A stretch of DNA of 64,000 nt from JADYZU01 sp964540965 (GTDB taxonomy: Bacteria; Pseudomonadota; Alphaproteobacteria; Rhodobacterales; Rhodobacteraceae): contig CAZIOT010000017.1 of the NCBI GenBank assembly GCA_964540965.1, positions 1 to 64,000 of the forward strand, given 5' to 3'. Of this stretch, positions 33,508 through 43,153 are shown piece after piece. Positions within the stretch are counted from its first letter, which is position 1, and each line of letters begins with the position of its first letter. The notes beneath the pieces are model-generated. The model was given only the letters and a program-made list of their open reading frames with translations. It did not search any database and was not told where the DNA came from. The position numbers and the translations under genes are program-made.

Positions 33508-34251
33508 CTACGGCGGGGCGGCCCGGCGCATATGCGCTCCCGCCGGCGCCACGCACCGCCGCCCGACCAGCGGTTCGGGGGCAGTCAGCACGGCGGGATC
33601 ATCCGCAAGAAGCACCTTGTGGTAGACCGAGATCGCAGCCATCCGCGGCGATTTCAGCACCGCCCGCACCCCATCGCCGATGATGAGACGATAGCTCAGT
33701 ATGTTGTCGCTGCCGAACAGACAGGTCGTGCCGACGATTTCGCGGTCTGCGGGCGGCCTTTGCCCCGGCGCGATGACCATTGTGCCGACGCCGAGGTTCG
33801 CCCGCCATTCGCTGCATTCCGGGCAGCGATCCACGGGACGCAGCATGAGGAATGACCCGCTTTGCTGGAAAAGCGCAGGGAACGTCTTGTGTCCGAGCGG
33901 GGCAAATTCCTCCTCGGTGACAAGTGTGACCACCACGTCGATCCACCGCACCGGACGGACAGCGAAATATCCGCTGGACAGCGGACGGAAGGCCAGGCCC
34001 TGAAATCCCTCTTCCTCATACCGACGGCGGAACGAGGGGCTGGCAATGTGGAACCCGTCCGCCGTGGTAGAAAACGGCGGGCCTTTTTCAGGCTTGTCGG
34101 CAATGTCCCAGTCGACATCCCAGCGGTTCAGCAACTGGCCGCAGGCCGGGCAAAGCACCTGACGCGGATCGGTGATGCGGCCCGGCCGCAGCGAAGTATG
34201 CAGGCCGGTCATCGTCAAGCCGTTGAACGGCCCGGTCAGTTCATAGGGCAC
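33508..34251 (-). CDS. Hypothetical protein with two CXXC motifs
   Basis: A 247-aa soluble protein with two CxxC pairs, VLCPACGQLL (near residue 33) and DRCPECSEW (near 143), that may bind zinc together. The lead-in ELTGPFNGLTMTGLHTSLRP and the overall spacing recall the double-CXXCG-motif family described from Myxococcus, but the match is by eye and weak. Between the motifs lies an alpha/beta region (FRPLSSGYFAVRPVRWIDVVVTLVTEEEF). Base composition is a little less GC-biased than its neighbours. It lies 12 nt downstream of nadK on the same strand. Confidence 0.65.
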   Translation of the reverse strand: MPYELTGPFNGLTMTGLHTSLRPGRITDPRQVLCPACGQLLNRWDVDWDIADKPEKGPPFSTTADGFHIASPSFRRRYEEEGFQGLAFRPLSSGYFAVRPVRWIDVVVTLVTEEEFAPLGHKTFPALFQQSGSFLMLRPVDRCPECSEWRANLGVGTMVIAPGQRPPADREIVGTTCLFGSDNILSYRLIIGDGVRAVLKSPRMAAISVYHKVLLADDPAVLTAPEPLVGRRCVAPAGAHMRRAAPP

Positions 34252-34263
34252 AAGGGGTCTCCC

Positions 34264-35025
34264 TCACACGAACTGTTCCCGCAGCAGCCGTTCCTCGAGC
34301 CCATGCCCCGGATCGAACAGGATCCGGTGCCGCACCTCGGGGTCCGAGCGGATTTCCACCCGCGCGACGTTGTGGACCGGGCGCGAATCGGCGTCGGCCA
34401 TCACCGGGCGCTTGGCGGCGTCCAGCACCTCGAACACCACCTGCGCGCGTTTGGGCAGCAGCGCGCCGCGCCAGCGGCGGGGGCGGAAGGGGGCGATGGC
34501 GGTCAGGGCCAGCACTTCCGAGCCGATGGGCAGGACCGGGCCATGCGCCGAATAATTGTAGGCCGTCGATCCGGCCGGCGTCGCCACCAGCGCGCCGTCG
34601 CAGACCAGTTCGTCCAGCCTTTCGCGGCCGTCGACCAGAATCCGCAGCTTGGCCGCCTGCGGCCCGGCGCGCAGCAGGCTGACCTCGTTGATCGCCAGCG
34701 CCTCCTCGATGCGGCCATCGACGGTGGTGGCGCGCATACGCAGCGGGTTGATGACAGTCTCCTCGGCCGCGGCAAGGCGTTCGGGCAGGTCGTCCTCGGC
34801 ATAGGCGTTCATCAGAAAGCCGACCGTGCCGCGGTTCATGCCATAGACCCGCACGTCACGGGTTTCGGTGGCATGCAGCGTCTGGAGCATGAAGCCGTCG
34901 CCGCCCAGTGCGACGATCACATCGGCCCGGTCCAGCCCGACATCGCCATAGCGGGCAGACAGCCGTACCGCCGCCTCTTGCGCGGGGCCCGAGTCGCTGG
35001 CGGTAAAGGCGATGCGCAGGGTCAT
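34264..35025 (-). CDS. nadK: NAD kinase
   Basis: NadK (253 aa) phosphorylates NAD to NADP with ATP. The GGDGFML motif lies near residue 41, followed by NRGTVGFLMN, NEVSLLR, DGALVATPAGSTAYNYSAHGP with the conserved Thr-Ala-Tyr, and the C-terminal VMADAD region. Length is normal for proteobacterial enzymes. It is followed closely by the CXXC protein gene and preceded by an untranslated stretch of 280 nt that ends with the csp terminator. Confidence 0.95.
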   Translation of the reverse strand: MTLRIAFTASDSGPAQEAAVRLSARYGDVGLDRADVIVALGGDGFMLQTLHATETRDVRVYGMNRGTVGFLMNAYAEDDLPERLAAAEETVINPLRMRATTVDGRIEEALAINEVSLLRAGPQAAKLRILVDGRERLDELVCDGALVATPAGSTAYNYSAHGPVLPIGSEVLALTAIAPFRPRRWRGALLPKRAQVVFEVLDAAKRPVMADADSRPVHNVARVEIRSDPEVRHRILFDPGHGLEERLLREQFV

Positions 35026-35242
35026 GCCGCAGTTGTCGGGCAGGCGGCCCTCGAAGGCAAGCGGCGCTCAGCCCGCCGGCTGCTGCCGGCGCAAATGGCG
35101 CTGCAATCGCCACGGCCGAACGGGGACCAGACGGCATCGCGGATGGGGAAGGCCAGCCCGATCGGAGGCAAGGGCCGCAACATGATCGTCCCGAAGATGA
35201 GGGAAGGCGATGACCGATCCCGGCCACGAGCCACCGACCCCG

Positions 35243-35283
35243 AAAAGAAAAGGGGCGGGACCGGCCTGCGCCCGTCCCGCCCC
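35243..35283 (-). terminator. Rho-independent terminator of the cold-shock gene
   Basis: On the minus strand a perfect 10-bp stem (arms 35283-35274 and 35261-35252; GGGGCGGGAC/GTCCCGCCCC) is followed by a T-rich tail TTTTCTTTT at 35251-35243. This is the cleanest classical terminator in the window and lies 24 nt past the csp stop. Confidence 0.88.
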
Positions 35284-35306
35284 GATTCTGCGTCCTGGCC
35301 CGAAGA

Positions 35307-35513
35307 TCAGGCGAGGGCGAGGTTGACCGCCGATTCGCGGCCGTTGCGGTCGCGTTCCAGCTCAAAGGTCACCGCCTGGCCGTCATTCAGGCTGCGGATG
35401 CCGGCGCGTTCCAGCGCCGAGATATGGACGAACACGTCCTTCGCGCCGCCCTGCGGGGCGATGAAACCGAAACCCTTGGTTGCGTTGAACCACTTCACGG
35501 TGCCATTGGCCAT
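35307..35513 (-). CDS. Cold-shock protein (CspA family)
   Basis: A 68-aa OB-fold RNA chaperone. Both RNA-binding motifs are present: KWFNATKGFGFIAP (RNP1) and DVFVHISALERAG (RNP2). It melts RNA secondary structure, usually under cold or growth-phase change. The ATG at 35513 follows AGGGAACAAC and begins MANGTVKWFN, the universal start. The long 5' leader upstream and a strong terminator downstream make it a single-gene unit. Confidence 0.97.
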   Translation of the reverse strand: MANGTVKWFNATKGFGFIAPQGGAKDVFVHISALERAGIRSLNDGQAVTFELERDRNGRESAVNLALA

Positions 35514-35633
35514 CGTGTTGTTCCCTTGATGTATCGCCGCCCACGGAATGCGGCGGCCCGGCAAAGCTGAAAGATCGAAAGCTGAGCCGTCAGGGACAGG
35601 TTCGAAAGTAGATTCGCACTGCCCACATAGGGG

Positions 35634-35692
35634 CTGCGGCGCGGCTTTGCAATCGCCGCGCCGCAGAAAGGGCGGTAAACCGCCCTTTCTGC
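35634..35692 (-). terminator. Two overlapping hairpins after gdhA
   Basis: A 14-bp perfect stem (35663-35676 with 35679-35692, GCAGAAAGGGCGGT arm) begins 5 nt past the gdhA stop. A second 12-bp stem (35634-35645 with 35655-35666) shares the four bases 35663-35666, so the two cannot form fully together. The first probably terminates gdhA. Confidence 0.7.
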
Positions 35693-35696
35693 CTTC

Positions 35697-37061
35697 TCAG
35701 ATCACGCCCAGCGCGTCCATCGCCTCGGCCACGCGGACAAAGCCCGCGATATTGGCGCCCAGCACATAGTCGCCGGGGGCGCCGTATTCGTCGGCCGTGG
35801 CGGCGCAGATGTCGTGGATCGAGCGCATGATCCCCGCAAGCCGGGTCTGCGTCACCTCGGTCGTCCAGGAATCGCGGCTGGCGTTCTGCTGCATTTCCAG
35901 CGCCGAGGTCGCGACCCCACCGGCATTCGCGGCCTTGCCCGGCGCGAAGAGCACGCCCGCCTCCTGGAAGATGCGGACGGCATCGGGGGTCGAGGGCATG
36001 TTCGCCCCCTCGCCCACCGCGATCACGCCGTTTTCCACCAGCCGTTTCGCATCCTTGCCGTGGATTTCGTTCTGGGTGGCCGAAGGCATGGCGACATCGC
36101 AGGGCACATCCCAGATCGAACCGCCGGCGACATAATGCGCGCCCGCACCGCGAAGCCTGGCATATTCGGAAATCCGTTCGCGGCGGACCTCCTTGATTTC
36201 CTTGACCAGGGCAAGGTCGATGCCGTTTTCGTCCACGACATAGCCGCCCGAATCGGAGCAGGCGACGATGGTGCCGCCCAGGCCTGCGACCTTTTCCATC
36301 GTATAGATCGCGACATTGCCCGACCCCGACACCACGGTGCGCTTGCCGTCAAAGGTCTGGCCCCTGGTCGCCAGCATCGCCTCGACAAACCAGGTGTTGC
36401 CATAGCCGGTGGCCTCTTTTCGCGCGCGCGAACCGCCATAGGACAGGCCCTTGCCGGTCAGAACCCCGGCCTCGTAGCGGTTGGTCAGGCGCTTGTATTG
36501 CCCGAACATGTAGCCGATCTCGCGGCCGCCGACGCCGATGTCGCCGGCCGGCACGTCGGTGTATTCGCCAAGGTGGCGGAACAGTTCGGTCATGAACGAC
36601 TGGCAGAAACGCATGATTTCCGCGTCCGACCGGCCCTTGGGATCAAAGTCCGAACCGCCCTTGCCGCCGCCGATGGGCAGGCCGGTCAGCGCGTTCTTGA
36701 AGGTCTGTTCAAAGCCGAGGAACTTGATGATCCCGACATTGACCGAGGGGTGAAAGCGGATGCCGCCCTTGTAGGGGCCAAGCGCCGAATTGAACTGCAC
36801 CCGGAAGCCGCGGTTGATATGCACCCGGCCGGCATCGTCGGTCCACGGCACGCGGAAGATGATCTGGCGTTCGGGTTCGCAGATCCGTTCGATCAGCGCC
36901 TGGTCAAGGTAGTGCGGCTGCTTGGCGATCACGCGGCCAAGGCTTTCCAGCACCTCGCGCACGGCCTGGTGGAACTCGGCCTCGCCGGCGTTGCGGCGCA
37001 GGACTTCGGTAAGGATCGGTTGCAGCTTGTCGTCGATCGTGGCCAAGGGTCGTTCCTTCAT
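35697..37061 (-). CDS. gdhA: NADP-specific glutamate dehydrogenase
   Basis: GdhA (454 aa) aminates 2-oxoglutarate to glutamate. Substrate and catalytic motifs are YKGGIRFHPSVNVGIIKFLG and PIGGGKGGSDFDPKGRSD (the Lys in GGGKGG is catalytic), followed by DVPAGDIGVGGREIGYMFGQ and the nucleotide-binding VVSGSGNVAIYTMEK. Length fits the hexameric NADP-type enzymes of bacteria. The ATG at 37061 begins MKERPLATIDDKLQP; an upstream in-frame codon adds an unconserved basic stretch. It is divergent from glyA. Confidence 0.95.
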   Translation of the reverse strand: MKERPLATIDDKLQPILTEVLRRNAGEAEFHQAVREVLESLGRVIAKQPHYLDQALIERICEPERQIIFRVPWTDDAGRVHINRGFRVQFNSALGPYKGGIRFHPSVNVGIIKFLGFEQTFKNALTGLPIGGGKGGSDFDPKGRSDAEIMRFCQSFMTELFRHLGEYTDVPAGDIGVGGREIGYMFGQYKRLTNRYEAGVLTGKGLSYGGSRARKEATGYGNTWFVEAMLATRGQTFDGKRTVVSGSGNVAIYTMEKVAGLGGTIVACSDSGGYVVDENGIDLALVKEIKEVRRERISEYARLRGAGAHYVAGGSIWDVPCDVAMPSATQNEIHGKDAKRLVENGVIAVGEGANMPSTPDAVRIFQEAGVLFAPGKAANAGGVATSALEMQQNASRDSWTTEVTQTRLAGIMRSIHDICAATADEYGAPGDYVLGANIAGFVRVAEAMDALGVI

Positions 37062-37296
37062 CACTTTGCCCGATTCGAGGGCATACCGCCGCCTGATAGC
37101 GCGAGGATTGGGCATTGTGTATGCGACATCCGCGTATCTGCCCGCAAATCATGCGGCTTGCCGCAATGGCGCCATCGCGCTGCGGATCGGAAACCGGCGC
37201 GGCCGTTCCGCCGCGAAAAGCGTCGCATCCCGGCTTTCCTGCCGCCGGGGGCCGCGCTATCAGACGCTCGACCCTGACACCCGAGAGGACCGCCCG

Positions 37297-38586
<1,290 letters not shown>

Positions 38587-38595
38587 TCGTTGCGG

Positions 38596-38638
38596 GTTGC
38601 CGCCGGGATATGGCCTTTGGCCTGGCCCCGGCGGCAAC
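38596..38638. terminator. Hairpin between glyA and the methyltransferase gene
   Basis: A 12-bp perfect stem GTTGCCGCCGGG (38596-38607) with CCCGGCGGCAAC (38627-38638) and a 19-nt loop lies between the two convergent stops, 10 nt from each. It can serve both directions; there is no long T run. Confidence 0.6.
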
Positions 38639-38647
38639 GCGCGTCTC

Positions 38648-39382
38648 CTACGCCAACCGCCAGACCGAGACATGGGACCGGGATTCGGCGGCAAAGGGCG
38701 CGCCCGACCAGTCTGCCCAGCGGCTTTCCAGCCGCATCCCGGCCAGTTCCGCCATCAGGTCCAGTTCCGCCGGCCAGGCATAGCGTTGCGGCATGATCTC
38801 GTGCCGGGCCGTGCCGTCGGCGGCCATCGTGAAATGGTGCGAGGTCAGGCGCTGCGCCACCGGATCGTAGGTGTCGAGGCCGACGTAGCCATCCGTCGCG
38901 GCAAAGACCACCGCCTCTTGCCCCGGCGGCAGGCGGCGCAGGTCGGGGACCATGTTTTCCACGACGAACCGGCCGCCGGACCGCAGATGGCGGGCGGCGT
39001 TGCGGAAACAGGCGACCTGTTCGGGCTGGGTCAGCAGGTTGCCGATGGTGTTGTAGGCCAGACAGACCAGCGCGAACCCGGCGCCCGCGCTGGCCGTCGC
39101 CATGTCGCCCTGCACCACCGGAATAGCCGTGCCGCCGGGTTTGCTCCGCAGCACCGCGATCATGTCGGGCGACAGTTCGATGCCGCTGACCGCCACCCCG
39201 CGGGCGGCCAGGGGCAGCGCCAGCCGCCCGGTGCCGATGGCGAATTCAAGGACCGCGCCGCCGGCCGCCAGCCGCGCCAGGCATTCGACCGCGGGGGTCA
39301 GGACCGCATCGGCAAAGGCCCCTTCGCCCGGCGTGTCATAACGGCGGGCGCGGTCGGCGTTCCAGAGGTCGTTGCTGTCCAT
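38648..39382 (-). CDS. Class I SAM-dependent methyltransferase
   Basis: A 244-aa Rossmann-fold methyltransferase with motif I AVLEFAIGTGRLALPLAARG, the acidic residue in GIELSPDMI, and post-motif DMATASAGAGFALVCLAYNT. The substrate is unknown. The ATG at 39382 starts MDSNDLWNADRARRYDTPG, typical of this small-molecule methyltransferase group; further upstream the frame overlaps the start of the divergent DUF1801 gene. Confidence 0.88.
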   Translation of the reverse strand: MDSNDLWNADRARRYDTPGEGAFADAVLTPAVECLARLAAGGAVLEFAIGTGRLALPLAARGVAVSGIELSPDMIAVLRSKPGGTAIPVVQGDMATASAGAGFALVCLAYNTIGNLLTQPEQVACFRNAARHLRSGGRFVVENMVPDLRRLPPGQEAVVFAATDGYVGLDTYDPVAQRLTSHHFTMAADGTARHEIMPQRYAWPAELDLMAELAGMRLESRWADWSGAPFAAESRSHVSVWRLA

Positions 39383-39472
39383 CCCCCGCAGCCTAGGGGT
39401 TGGCCGTGCGGCTGGCCAGAGGGAGGGGACGAAGGGCTTGCCCTTTGGCCCGCTGCGGGCCGATAGTCGCGC

Positions 39473-39829
39473 ATGTCCGGTTTTGCCGATCACGACGCCT
39501 ATATCGCCGCCGCGCCCGAAGAGCAGCGCCCGCTCCTGCGCCACCTGCGGACAGTCCTGTCACGCGCCCTGCCCGGCATCCCCGAGATCATCCGCTATGA
39601 CATGCCCGGATTTGGCCAGGGCAGCGCGGTCGTGGCCGGCTATGCCGCCTTCAGCCGGCAATGCGGGCTTTATGTGCAAAAGGCCGCGATTGCCGCCCTT
39701 GAGGGCGACATCGCCGCCGCCGGGCTGAAGACGACAAAGACCGGCATCACCTTTTCGGCGAAAAAGCCGCTTCCCGACGATCTGGTCATCGCACTGGCGC
39801 AGGCCTCGCGCCGGGAACTCGGGCTGTAG
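39473..39829 (+). CDS. DUF1801 (YdhG-like) domain protein
   Basis: A 118-aa single-domain protein (ADHDAYIAAAPEEQRPLLRHLR...IRYDMPGF...CGLYVQKAAIAALEGDI...KTGITFSAKKPLPDDL) matching the DUF1801 fold, whose relatives include iron-chaperone-like YdhG proteins. The biochemical role is not established. It is the first of two rightward genes before the hemolysin III gene. Confidence 0.85.
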   Translation: MSGFADHDAYIAAAPEEQRPLLRHLRTVLSRALPGIPEIIRYDMPGFGQGSAVVAGYAAFSRQCGLYVQKAAIAALEGDIAAAGLKTTKTGITFSAKKPLPDDLVIALAQASRRELGL

Positions 39830-39923
39830 CAGCCGGATTGTTTCCGGACGCTGCCTTCACCGTTCTGTGCATGACGCCACGCTACCCTTTGCGGCGAATC
39901 ATCCACAGGCGCAGGATCGTCAC

Positions 39924-40574
39924 ATGAGCGACTGGAGCTATCCCCGTTATGCCCTGTCCGAACGGATCGCCGATGGCACGGTCCACGCCCTTGGCGTGAT
40001 CCTTGCCATCATCGGCACCGTCCTGCTGCTGGTCTTTGCGGTGCGGCTGACCGATGACGCGCCGGTGACGGCGATCGCCGTCTACGGCGCGGCGCTGATC
40101 CTGGGCTTTGGCGCCTCGGCGCTGTATCACATGACGCCCTGGGAAGGGCCGCGGCCGATCTTTCGCCGCATCGACCATGCCGCGATCTATGTGAAGATCG
40201 CGGCGACCTATACGCCGATTGTCGCGCTGATCGGCTCGGCCTTTGCCTGGGTGGTGCTGGCGGTGGTCTGGCTTCTCGCTCTGGTCGGGCTGACGATGAA
40301 GCTGGCCTTATGGCGCAATCCAGGTCGGTTCGGGCCGTTCCTGTACCTCGGGCTCGGCTGGCTGTCGGTGCTGCTGATCTGGCCGGTGGTGCAGACCTTT
40401 CCGCCGGCGGTGGCGATCCTGATCCTGTGCGGCGGGCTGCTGTATTCCGCCGGGGTGATCTTCTACAACTGGGACAGCCTGAAATTCTCGAATGCGATCT
40501 GGCACGCCTTCGTGCTGGCCGCCTCGGGATGTTTCTTTGCCGCCATCACCGTGGGCACCTTTGCCGGAACCTAG
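39924..40574 (+). CDS. Hemolysin III / PAQR-family membrane protein
   Basis: A 216-aa protein with seven hydrophobic helices. Family motifs are ERIADGTVHALG, GASALYHMTPWEGPRPIFRRIDHAAIYVKIAATYTP and IWHAFVLAAS; the histidines and the Ser/Tyr/Asp set form the metal site of the PAQR fold. Despite the name most members are not toxins. The ATG at 39924 follows CAGGATC and begins MSDWSYPRY. Its last codons and stop lie in a 24-bp palindrome shared with the convergent M48 gene. Confidence 0.92.
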   Translation: MSDWSYPRYALSERIADGTVHALGVILAIIGTVLLLVFAVRLTDDAPVTAIAVYGAALILGFGASALYHMTPWEGPRPIFRRIDHAAIYVKIAATYTPIVALIGSAFAWVVLAVVWLLALVGLTMKLALWRNPGRFGPFLYLGLGWLSVLLIWPVVQTFPPAVAILILCGGLLYSAGVIFYNWDSLKFSNAIWHAFVLAASGCFFAAITVGTFAGT

Positions 40575-40584
40575 GTTCCGGCAA
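40561..40584. terminator. 24-bp perfect palindrome holding both convergent stop codons
   Basis: TTGCCGGAACCT (40561-40572) is followed at once by its exact reverse complement (40573-40584). The centre CTAG supplies TAG stops on both strands, so the hemolysin III and M48 genes overlap by 4 nt and both proteins end in Ala-Gly-Thr. The RNA would fold as a hairpin from either side. Confidence 0.65.
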
Positions 40585-41293
40585 GCAGTTGCGCCATGGT
40601 CTGCCGCACCACAGCGATCCGCGCGGCATTGGGCGGATGGGTGCCCAGAAAACGGTTGCCGGGGTCGGGGATGCGGGCAAAGAACCCGGCGCCCACCAGC
40701 GGATCGAACCCGGCATCAAAGGCGATGACCGTGCCCAGCCGGTCGGCCTGAAGCTCGTATTCCTGCGAATAGGTCCGCGCCCCCACCTCGGCACCCAGTT
40801 GCTGGGCGCTGAGGATCGCCTCGGCCGAACCGCCGCCCATCACCGAGGCGATCTCGCCCATCACCGCGGCGCCGATGGTGGCGTTGCGGGTCTGGCTGTC
40901 GAGATGGCCAAGGATATGGTGCGACGCCTCATGCGCCATCACGAAGGCGAGTTCGTCGGCGTGGCGCACCTCGGCGATCATCGCAAGGGTAAAGGCGATC
41001 ACAGGCCGGCCCTGGTCGTCCACGGTCTGGAAGGCATTGGCCGGCATCCCCGGCCGGTCGTCGACAAGGATGCGGAAATCGCAGTCGGCCCGCGGGGCAA
41101 GGGCCCGGCATTCGCGCTCGGCCACGGGTTCGACCGCGGAAACGGTGGCGATGAAGAGCCGTGCCTGCGCGTAAAGATCGACCTCGGGCGCGGCCTGCAT
41201 CGCCACCGGCACCACCACGGCGGGCTGCGGCGCGGCGCAGGCCGAAACCATAAGGGCAGCCGCCACGGCGGCAGGACGAAGGGACAGGGGCAT
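40571..41293 (-). CDS. M48-family metallopeptidase lipoprotein
   Basis: A 240-aa protease with a lipoprotein signal (AAALMVSAC, lipidated Cys19) and the zinc motif HEASH in ELAFVMAHEASHHILGHLD (HExxH plus downstream Glu in YELQADRLGTVIAFDAG). It is likely envelope-bound and may act in outer-membrane protein quality control as BepA/LoiP relatives do. The C-terminal FLGTHPPNAARIAVVR is a typical M48 ending. It is convergent with the hemolysin III gene. Confidence 0.92.
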   Translation of the reverse strand: MPLSLRPAAVAAALMVSACAAPQPAVVVPVAMQAAPEVDLYAQARLFIATVSAVEPVAERECRALAPRADCDFRILVDDRPGMPANAFQTVDDQGRPVIAFTLAMIAEVRHADELAFVMAHEASHHILGHLDSQTRNATIGAAVMGEIASVMGGGSAEAILSAQQLGAEVGARTYSQEYELQADRLGTVIAFDAGFDPLVGAGFFARIPDPGNRFLGTHPPNAARIAVVRQTMAQLLAGT

Positions 41294-41455
41294 CGGGCGG
41301 CGGGCTGCTCTCTCGCGGCACCGTTCGCCGGCACCATTCGCGCCATTCTAGGCAAGCGCGCCGCCAGCGGCCAGTGCCGTTGCCGTGATCGGCGGCCGCC
41401 CGCCCGCCAGTGCCGCCCGCTTGCCCGGCGCGGCCTGACGGCCTAGTCTGGCGCC

Positions 41456-41695
41456 ATGCTGTCCATCGAACATGATTTCGACGCCACGGTCGTGACCCTG
41501 ACCGACGAAGGCCCCGCCCCCCTGCAAGAGGATGTGACGGTGACCGCCTTCGAGGATTGCGTGACCTTCGAACAATACGACCCGCGCAGCGATTCGGTGA
41601 TGAAGATCACGCTGTCGCCGTTGCAGGTCGAAGAGCTGATCGCGGCGCTGGACCTGCCCGAGGGGATCTATCGGCAGAAGGACGCGGATCAGTAG
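41456..41695 (+). CDS. Small conserved acidic protein
   Basis: A 79-aa, acidic, soluble protein (MLSIEHDFDATVVTLTDEG...DVTVTAFEDCVTFEQYDPR...LSPLQVEELIAALDLPEGIY) that reads as a compact beta-rich fold with a final helix. I recognise it as a small Rhodobacterales protein without a function. The stop is followed immediately by one copy of the dispersed GGTGGGTC palindrome. Confidence 0.75.
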   Translation: MLSIEHDFDATVVTLTDEGPAPLQEDVTVTAFEDCVTFEQYDPRSDSVMKITLSPLQVEELIAALDLPEGIYRQKDADQ

Positions 41696-41713
41696 GGTGG
41701 GTCAAGACCCACC
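41696..41713. repeat. Dispersed palindrome, copy 1 (convergent terminator)
   Basis: GGTGGGTC (41696-41703), AA, GACCCACC (41706-41713). It sits exactly between the stop of the 79-aa gene and the TAA of yggU on the other strand, which follows in CCTTACCCC. A second copy is at 43142-43159 in the same kind of place. Confidence 0.8.
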
Positions 41714-41980
41714 TTACCCCGCCACCCTGAACACCTTGTCCCGCGCCGCAGCCCCGCGCACCAGCGCCAGCCGCCCCGGCGCCACACCAAGAGCGCGCGC
41801 CAGCAGGCGTTGCACCGCGGCATTGGCCTTGCCGTCCTCGGGCACCGCCGTCACCCGGATGCGGATTGCCCCGTCCTCGACCGTCATCGCCTCGCGCCCG
41901 GCGCGCGGCGTCACCCGCACGGCGATTTCCGCACCCGGCAGCGCAAGCGCCGAAAGATCCGGCAGATCGTCCCGCGCCAT
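41714..41980 (-). CDS. DUF167 / YggU-family protein
   Basis: An 88-aa protein of the widespread YggU/DUF167 family: IAVRVTPRAGREAM, IRIRVTAVPEDGKANAAVQRLLARALGV and RLALVRGAAARDKVFRVAG are all diagnostic. Role unproven. The ATG at 41980 begins MARDDLPDLSALAL. It is divergent from the histone-deacetylase-like gene and ends beside a dispersed palindrome. Confidence 0.9.
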   Translation of the reverse strand: MARDDLPDLSALALPGAEIAVRVTPRAGREAMTVEDGAIRIRVTAVPEDGKANAAVQRLLARALGVAPGRLALVRGAAARDKVFRVAG

Positions 41981-42040
41981 GCCAGCCCCGCTTGCCCCGG
42001 CCCCTTGCCCGCAGGATAGTCCACCGAAACGGAGGATGGA

Positions 42041-43153
42041 ATGCGCACCGGATTTTTCAGCGACGAACGCTGCTTCTGGCATACCGGCGGCAATTATGCC
42101 GGCATGTTCCCGGTCGGCGGGCTGGTGCAGCCGGCGGCGACCGGCGGCCTGCCGGAAAACCCCGAAACCAAGCGGCGGCTGAAGAACCTGATCGAGGTCA
42201 CCGGCCTGATGCGCGACCTGATCCCGCGCGGGGCGCCCGTGGCCAGCCGCGACGACCTGCTCCGCGTCCACCCGGCAAGCTATCTCGACGCCTTCAGGGC
42301 GCTGTCGGATGCCGGCGGCGGCGAGCTTGGCCTGCGCACCCCTTTCGGCCCCGGCGGGTTCGAGATCGCCGCCCTTTCCGCCGGCCTTGCCACCGCCGCG
42401 CTGGCCGAGGTCATCGCCGGAACGCTCGACAATGCCTATGCCCTGTCGCGCCCGCCCGGCCACCATTGCCTGCCCGACTGGCCCAACGGATTCTGCCTGC
42501 TGGCCAATGTCGCCATCGCGATCCGCGCCGCGCAGGCGCGGGATCCCGGCCTGCGCATCGCCGTGCTTGACTGGGACGTGCATCACGGCAACGGCACCGA
42601 GGCGATATTCTATGACGACCCCTCGGTCCTCACCATCTCGATCCATCAGGAGAACAACTATCCGCTGGACACCGGGGGTTTTGCCGACCGTGGCACCGGC
42701 GCCGGCGCCGGGTTCAACCTCAACCTGCCGCTGCCGCCCGGCACCGGCCATCGCGGCTATCTTGCGGCGATGGAGCGGCTGGCCCTGCCGGCGATCCGCG
42801 CCTTCCGCCCCGATGCGATCATCGTCGCCTGCGGCTTTGATGCCGCGGTGAACGACCCCCTGGGCCGGATGCTGGCCACGGCCGAGACGTTCCGGCTGAT
42901 GACGGGACAGGTGATGCAGGCCGCGGCGGACCTGTGTTCCGGCCGGCTCGTGCTGGTGCACGAGGGCGGGTATTCGGAAACCTATGTGCCGTTCTGCGGC
43001 CATGCGGTGATCGCGGAACTGGCGGCTAGCACTGTTATCGCCCCCGACCCGATGGCCGAAACCTATGCCCGCCGCCAGCCCGGGGCCGAGATGGAGGCGT
43101 TCATCGACAGCCGGATCGCGGCGATGGCGGCGGCGTTGCAGGGTGGGTCTTGA
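42041..43153 (+). CDS. Histone-deacetylase-family amidohydrolase (class II)
   Basis: A 370-aa zinc deacetylase-fold enzyme. Catalytic blocks are ALSRPPGHHCLPDWPNGFCL (tandem His), VLDWDVHHGNGTEAIFYDD (zinc Asp and His), SIHQENNYPLDTG, ACGFDAAVNDPLGRM (zinc Asp) and LVHEGGYSETYVPFCG. In bacteria such enzymes deacetylate acetylpolyamines or related amides, not histones; the substrate here is unknown. GGAGGATGGA lies before the ATG. Its TGA lies inside the second copy of the dispersed palindrome. Confidence 0.92.
   Translation: MRTGFFSDERCFWHTGGNYAGMFPVGGLVQPAATGGLPENPETKRRLKNLIEVTGLMRDLIPRGAPVASRDDLLRVHPASYLDAFRALSDAGGGELGLRTPFGPGGFEIAALSAGLATAALAEVIAGTLDNAYALSRPPGHHCLPDWPNGFCLLANVAIAIRAAQARDPGLRIAVLDWDVHHGNGTEAIFYDDPSVLTISIHQENNYPLDTGGFADRGTGAGAGFNLNLPLPPGTGHRGYLAAMERLALPAIRAFRPDAIIVACGFDAAVNDPLGRMLATAETFRLMTGQVMQAAADLCSGRLVLVHEGGYSETYVPFCGHAVIAELAASTVIAPDPMAETYARRQPGAEMEAFIDSRIAAMAAALQGGS

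Noticed and set aside
36922..37296. Upstream extension of the glyA frame into gdhA
   Set aside because: GlyA has a standard start with a good ribosome site at 37297.
37062..37296. Riboswitch (glycine or SAM type) upstream of glyA
   Set aside because: The leader has no conserved aptamer elements that I can identify; a plain divergent promoter region is enough.
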